DNA from: Paralvinella palmiformis
Taxonomy: Eukaryota; Annelida; Polychaeta; Terebellida; Alvinellidae
Direction: 5' to 3'
DNA: 64,000 nucleotides
Assembly: GCA_025642065.1 (NCBI GenBank)
Contig: JAODUP010000032.1
Span: 1 to 64,000 of the forward strand
The stretch's first letter is position 1. Each line of letters begins with the position of its first letter. Below, piece by piece: positions 13,572-21,400 of this stretch. The position numbers and the translations under genes are program-made. The notes under the pieces are model-generated. The model made no database searches and was not told where the DNA came from. It was given only the letters and a program-made list of their open reading frames with translations.

Positions 13572-16500
13572 TTGTGTGTGTGTGATGTGTGTTGTGTGTG
13601 TGGTGCGTGTGCGGGTGTGCGTGATGGCGTGCGTGCTGTACCAGTTTGTTAGTGAGAGTGTAGTTCATCGAATTGTTGAGCCAGCCAGCCAGCCACTTAG
13701 TTTAATTCCCTATTCGAACATTCAGAAATCAGATTATTAAAACCTTTGGTTGTGTTATCATCAATCAGGATCACTTCTTCTAGAAGTTCATCGGGGGACC
13801 TTTGTATGATAGAGTGTACTGTATGGAGAACATCAACAAATAACTCGTTCTCGCAAAATGCAATAATTATCGAAGCTTTAGGCCATCCACGTAAATTTCC
13901 ATAGTCTCTTGATAAACATCTGTAACGTTATAATATTAAAAATATGAAACGTAATATTAGTAAACTAGTGATAGCATTAATAAATTTCATAAGCTAATAT
14001 TTCATAATATCATTAACGGCATTTAATTATAATTTTAACATTCGAATTATATATAAGTCTCTAGCTGACTAATATAAATAGAAAAATTAATTTCGGTCTT
14101 TGTAAGTGTATATTCATATAGCTGTATAGTTTAGTCATGAACGTTATGATTTATTCTTCATATGTAAGTAACATTGTGATGTGTTTTAATATCTGATACC
14201 CGTAAATTTATATTAGATCTACGCCATACAAATTTAATTTCAAACACCTGAAATCATCCTTTCCAACCCCCAACCCCTCCCCCCCCACTTGGGCAGCAGC
14301 TACAGCCCCGGCTTCGTGGGCTTTAACCCCCCCCTCCCCAGACAACCACACACCGACGTCCTCAAATAGCGCCGACACTACTGTGGTAGGCAGACTTCCC
14401 AACATTACCAAAAAAAACTCACATACAGGAACAGACAACACCAATACAGACAACTCAGACACTAACAACAACACAGACAGACTCCACCACAGCAATACTT
14501 ACGGCATATGCATTCAATTTTCCTGGCATAGCGCAGCGTCCAGGATCTGATCCAGAGACTGCCCAACGACCTACTGGCAAAGGCAGAGAAGGACCTAACC
14601 AAAGTGCACGAAGAGGTCGAATCCACCCAGGTCTTGGACTCGATCCTGGAAGTGGCGCTGAGATCAGCCAAAACAACACCAAAAACAGCACAAACAAAAA
14701 CAACACCCACAAAACAACACACACCAGTGAAATAAACAGACAGCTAGGGAGATTTCTCAACATCATCTACTAGAACATCCGAGGCTATCATTACAACAAA
14801 AATATCCTAATTACAGACATCGAAGACAAACACCCACACATTGTACTACTACAAGAAACGCTTACAACCAGACTAGGACAACATTTACAAAAACAACTAA
14901 GTGACTGTGACGCTATACTATTAAATGATCCCAAAGTCCCCACCACTGTCTATGGGTCGACCCTCGATCTTGCCATAGCTTCCCCTGAAGTTGCGGCTAT
15001 AGCAGACTGGGGGGAGCCAATTAGAAGCTCTAACCTCAGACCATATAGCCACAATAATAATATTACCTGATGCTTTTAAGAACGTACCAGAGAGCCTAGG
15101 ACAACCCAAATGGGACACTGACAAAGCAAACAAGAAACAATTTGCAGATAGACTACGCGAAGTTTGGCTCGAGATTAAACAAATCCGGGGTAAATCTTAC
15201 CAACCTAAAGTAATCATCTCAAAAGAAGAACCAAACAAAACAGCACACCACTTCGCCACTAGAGCTGACCACCAAACCTTATCCGAAGAGGTCAAATCAG
15301 CTCTAGAAAAACAACAACCAGACAGACTGCACTCAATATATCTAGCAAAAGGTGAACACACAGACACCTCCTTCACACCACACGAACTAGAAACAGTTTT
15401 ATTAACTCCAAAAAACTCTGCCCCTGGAGAAGACAAACTTACATATATCTTTTACTCCAAATCTCCCCCCCCCCCTTTTTTCAAAGATAGACTTCTAAAC
15501 TTCTTTAGCCAATCCTGGAGAGAAGGACGAATTCCCAGACTCTGGAAAACCTCAATAGTCGTCCCTATCCCTAAACCTGGTGGCAAAGGCCACATAGCAA
15601 TATCTCTCCTCCCTATAATACAAAAATCATGGAGAGACAAATTCTCGCCAGACTAATATTTAAACTCCCCAGACCCAAACAACTCTTTGGGCTTACAAAA
15701 GGCAGATCAATTGTCGACCCAATTCTACATTCAGTTAACCTAATCACCAAGAGAAGAAGAAAAATCAGATCCGGCACAGTCTACACTACCTTTCTGGATT
15801 TAGATAAAGCATTTGAAAGGGCTAACCACTTCGTCATCTAAGACGCATTAATCTCCCTGGGGATCAACGGAAAAATAACATCATGGGTAGAAGACTTCCT
15901 ATACAATAGAGAAATTAAAGTTACATTTCAAGTGGTAAATTCTTATCCACACCCACTCACTACAGGCTCCCCACAAGGCTCCGCCCTCTCACCTACACTA
16001 TTTAACGCCGTAATTACAGTACTAATCTCCATATCATTACCGCCATGTCCATCTATCCTTCTTACTGAGATTAGGTATGTTTTTTTAAATTTATCATGGT
16101 ATACAGTAAGTATCATAAATGCCCACATTTCGGACATTATGAAGGATCAGATAGTCTATTACACAGAATCTCAGCAGGTGTATGTCAAAAGAACATGGAC
16201 TATAATTACGTGTCGAAGGCAGTTTACCAATTCAGCAGTTGTTGTGTTATTACACTATTTGTTTGCAGTTTGTTTGAAAGTTCAAATGTTCTATTGTTCA
16301 AATTATGTTACATGTAATGTTTAAATGTTTCCATATGTTCAGATACATTAGCATAGCCAGGAGATACACAATTATATGAATTTGTGTTTGTGGTAATCGT
16401 ATGTTTTGGTCTCATTGATTTCATAGAAAGAACGCGTGGGCTCCCAAGATTTAGTACCAAAAAAGCTTTGGGGATTTTTATTATTGAAAACGACACAGTG

Positions 16501-17253
16501 CAGGCGTTATTTATTCTGCTGCATCCATATACAAGTGTTCTTCTCACTTGACAAGTTGCATAATTTGACAGATGTATTTTAACTTTGTTGTGGGCATTTT
16601 GACTATTATGTGTGGAGTAATGGGCTGCTATCACGTATATACATAATCTGATTATTTACATTAGACGGGCGATGTGCTTCATTTTTGTGTTCCACTTGTC
16701 TAGAGGTATAATACATTGAAAGGATAACTATTATAAAGAGTTATAAATAGATAGGTATGATAGACCTTAAGTGAAATATTAAATATACTGAATGTATAAA
16801 GTAGGCATGCTCAGCGTATGTATTGGTGTTGTCGTTAAATCCCATTCTCGCATACCAACATCACTCACTACACGGATATTTTATAACTAACATATGAACA
16901 AATACAAATGATTCCATGATTATCCTCGTTTTTATATTCAGGTTGTTTTGAATGCCGTAAGTTAATATTAGAAATGCGTCTTTTGACTTAAAGCCGCTTT
17001 AAACATTGACCATAAATCCAATAAACTCAAAATAGTAGTTAATATAAACACCAATAGACCTGTGTTCTCATACTTCGGTAGCTAATCAATTTATGAATTA
17101 TATACGGATTTAAATGTCAGTTATGGATTACTTTGGACGATCTATGCGATATTTATGTGAAATATAAAGTGAGAAGAAAAACATAATATTGTCAAAAGTA
17201 TAATCTTGCTATTGTACTCAGTTTTCACACCGACTGACAGAGGCGCACGCACG

Positions 17254-17295
<42 letters not shown>

Positions 17296-18463
17296 ATACA
17301 GATAAGGTTGGCGCACAAGAGACAATTTGAGCTGCACAGACTTCCAGTAAAAGAGCCTTAACTAAGATTAGTCGAAATTTGCTCACAAATTCAGGATGTT
17401 ACTAACTAGGTTTTGTGATCTGTAAACCATAAGTATGTACGCTAGTCCGTTACTAAATGTTGCTTTGTCAGTCTATGGAAAGCCTTATACCAATGTTGGC
17501 ATGCTTACATAAATCAGCAGAATACGTGTACGAGTACTCAAAGGATCCAGTTGTCAAATGATCCAATTCAATATTACCATATACATTTGCATAAACTAAC
17601 AATAATTGTCTATTTTTCAATATATTGACAAATAATACGATAATTGGCATTAATTCTCTATTCATATATACTGGCCAAAACCTATCGTATCAATATAAAT
17701 AATATATATTTCTTAGTCTTAACAATAAACTGAATAAATATAAACGGTCCCGATAAAAGGTTGGTAGGTTACCTTAAATATACAACAAATATACCATTAA
17801 TATTCAGAATGTATCTTTATTGCTGCAAGTCAGTGAGTACGTGAGTTGGTGGACGAATGAGTTGGTGGATGAGTGAGTTAGAGTGTGAGTGAGTGAGTGA
17901 GTGAGTTGGTGGACAAATGAGTTGGTGGATGAGTGAGTCAGTGAATTGGTGGACGAGTGAGTTGGCCCATGGGTGGGTGAATGAGTGAGTGAAGTGGTGG
18001 ACGAGTGAGTTGATCGATGAGAGAGTGAGTCAGTGAGGTTATTGTCTAGCCCCGTCGCTGGTCAGATATGAGACATTTATGAGAAGATTTAGCACGTTAA
18101 AACAGAAAAGAATTAAATTACTCACTCTTTGGTTACGCCAGTACCAGAGCCACGTTCAAATATTGTGCTATTTGAGTTGGATTTCATAGTCATTTGGTGA
18201 TGAACACTTGCTAGTTTTTTTATAACATCTTTACTCGATGTCAATGCCCATTCGTTGTGTTCTAAAATGGAATGCATTTCGCTATTCCAACTTTCTCTCC
18301 TCATCGACAGGAAATGGTTCTGGATCAACTTGATGAGATCCTCAAGTTGTTTGTCATCGGTACAGTTTCTCCTATCAATCGATAGAACAAAAAAGACATT
18401 TCGTTCATTCTCAAAACATGAAAACTATCTAAAAACTGAATAATGAGTTAGTAAAGTTGTTCA

Positions 18464-18494
<31 letters not shown>

Positions 18495-21400
18495 TGTGTG
18501 TGTGTGTGTGTGTACGTGTGCGTGCGTTCGTGCGTGTGTGTGCGCGCGCGCGCGTGTGTGTGTGTGTGGTGAACAAGTAAACATCTGTTTGCCATTTTGG
18601 GGGAAAGATTTATTACTCCCCCCGCCTCAAACTTTGTCTGCTGTTTCAGACTTTAATTTACCATACCAGATTCTATATATTTTGTTCAGGCTCACATCCA
18701 ACAAAGAATTTCACTTTGATTAAGGCTACAACATCTGGGACGGTATCAGTGTACACGAAGAAATGGTACACGCCTTTGATTGGCCACTCATACATGATCG
18801 GGATAGACTGTTTGGTAGTTAGTAGAGAGGCAGAGACCCAAAATCACAAGTATCAAATCACTTTGGGTTACAAGCTGGCATCCACCCTATATCATTAGCC
18901 CATAGGTGGGCCCATCCTCCCTGGGTGGATGCCACCTCTGATTTTTCCTTATAGTCGTGTATTAACCCATTTTGTGTGAAAATGGAATTTTCCGAAAATG
19001 GGCATATTTTGGGGGTAGGGGATGTAGAAAGGGCCGTTATATCGTCACTTTTCAAGATATGCAAACAAATCAACCAAGAAAATGAAGTGTGTAATATACT
19101 CTAACAAGTTGATTCATGAAAAGTTACAAAATTGTATCTGCCACATGGAGACAGGGGTCGGACCCTACTTTGACCCCTTACCCCCGAAAAAGGACCTTTC
19201 ACAACTATTTTCCCTACAAAATGCCACCGTTTACAGAAATGGTATATCCAGTGTATGGAATGTGTAGAAGGCATGTTTGGGCAGTTTTGTAGTACGTTTC
19301 AGCCACCTGTGATAATTAGGGGTGACATTATGGCGACATGTATTAGGCCCCAATTTCGGGAAATATGACATGTATTGGCAAAAGACGCTTTACTGTTCTA
19401 ATACCACAAAATGCTGTTGTAAATTCAATAAGTAACTCTGTAACATTACAAGCTTAGTTACAATCGTCATCTTTTTCTAAAAACATGTCACTTAGCAATG
19501 GGGAGGGGGTGAAGACGGGGACGGGGGGGGATCAAACCTTTACGACAGTTCCAACAGTTTGAGAACATACTGACTTTAAAGCTGCTGTTGTCACCATGCT
19601 TAATTAAGTTCATTAATCATCTTCATCCATTTGACACAACCACTCACAGTTGCAAGCGCTTGTGCAAGCGAGGAAGCCAGCCTTTAGACAGCCACATCTG
19701 GTGGGGCTACACCCCTTCTTACAAGAGCAACTGACCAAAGCCATGCATGATTTTGGCACTGATTGCAAGGACATTAGCACCGGCGTAAGTTTCCCAGCTT
19801 TAACGGTCCATCCGTTCCTATCTGGAGAGGGTAGATCCGTGTCATTCGTAAGGTCTGTCTTCCAGATGAAAGCTTGGTAGTTACTGCGCATGAGATGAAA
19901 AGAAAGAGCGTCCTCAGTAGGTGGTAAGGCTTCTATAGAGGACTTCCCCTTCACAAACATCTTCAGCCTAACTTCATTCACGGACCCACAATTTCCGTAG
20001 CCGAACAGGTGGCAAACAAACGTTTCTGCACCCTTTCGTGCATCTTCACTGCATTCTGCAGAACCGCCAATCGCTTGTAGTAAGTCTGGTTCCTTTAAAA
20101 ATACTTTCCAGCAGGTACGTTTTCCTTTACCTGAGAATTGGCTGGTTGTATCACAACCAGTGACTGCATGGAATGCCATTAGATTGTCAATCACTGATGG
20201 GGCCAGATTGATTGAATGGACAAGGATGTACTTTGGATCTTTTGAAGTGCCAGAATGAATCCAAATCTCTGGAGAAAGTTCAGATCTGTGGCCAAGTGAT
20301 AGTACCAAGACATCTGTGTCTCGACAACTGATGACCACGCGTTGATACCCACAAGCTAAAGCATCCTTTGCATGTAAAAAAATCCTAGTGTCTGCTTCTT
20401 CTGTGGTGCTGATTAAGTGGGAAAGGTCTCGTGGTGCTGATGACCACACCATTCTAATATCACTGAAGCCCCCTCCAAGTACCAACTCACAGTCTGAAGG
20501 AAGCTCAGAACAGTTCTTCAATTCATTTGATATGAAGGCTGCCAATTCAGACTTGTTAGATGTGTGGCTCATGAACTTGGACCAACTATGAGGCAATTTG
20601 ACTGTGCCCGAGTCTATTTTCCGTCTGATTGGCTGTGAACTTCCGACTCGATTTGCTCGTGCTCCATCCTTTATCGATGTCTCCTGATAGCGATCAAATA
20701 GAACATCAACTCTTGGGTAACCGCACTTGAACTTAGCCAAAATGTTCTTAACAAATACATTGCCTAGATCCTGAAATGTTCTTGCATGCTCTGGTTTACC
20801 AGTTGCCTGAATTAGTGCTGGACCGTCAACTATAAGGCAAGTTGGACTGCTGCTGGTGGGAAGCTTTTGTTTCACTGTGAGGATGTCGGCCAGATCAGCC
20901 TTGGTTGTTGTGTTCAATTTTTGATTTGTGCTTGCTAGCGCCAACGGTACAGGGGAAAGCTCATACTTGAGGACGCTTCCAGGGTCAACTTCCCTTCCAC
21001 TATCTCTCAAAACTAGCAGCCTTCTGAATATATCACGTTCTGCCTTCACAACAGTGACAGTATCCTTGTTGACCTGAACAGTTGTCTTGTACATAGTTGC
21101 CATGGTCTTGGCTTTGATCTGTGCGATTCTGGAGTAAAAGTCGGTGTCCTTTTCATCAAGACGAGATTTCACAAATTCAGTCACTAATTTGTGCCCTTTT
21201 CCCTCGGCAGACAGAATATCTGATGTGATTTCATCAGGTACGATGTCATTGTTTGACAAGTTCATCAGTTCAGATGTGGAATGTGAAAAGACCTGGAACC
21301 TCTCGAACTCTTTCATCAGCTTTCTGACATCTTCCTCGTCTCTCTTCAAACCGGCTTTGCCAGCATCCTTATGAGTCCAGTCGTCATTTGTATCATCATG

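Noticed and set aside
14208..14766. Minus-strand hydrophobic frames rich in Leu and Val
   Set aside because: They are antisense translations of the CA- and C-rich LINE segment, repeated at 34143-34445.
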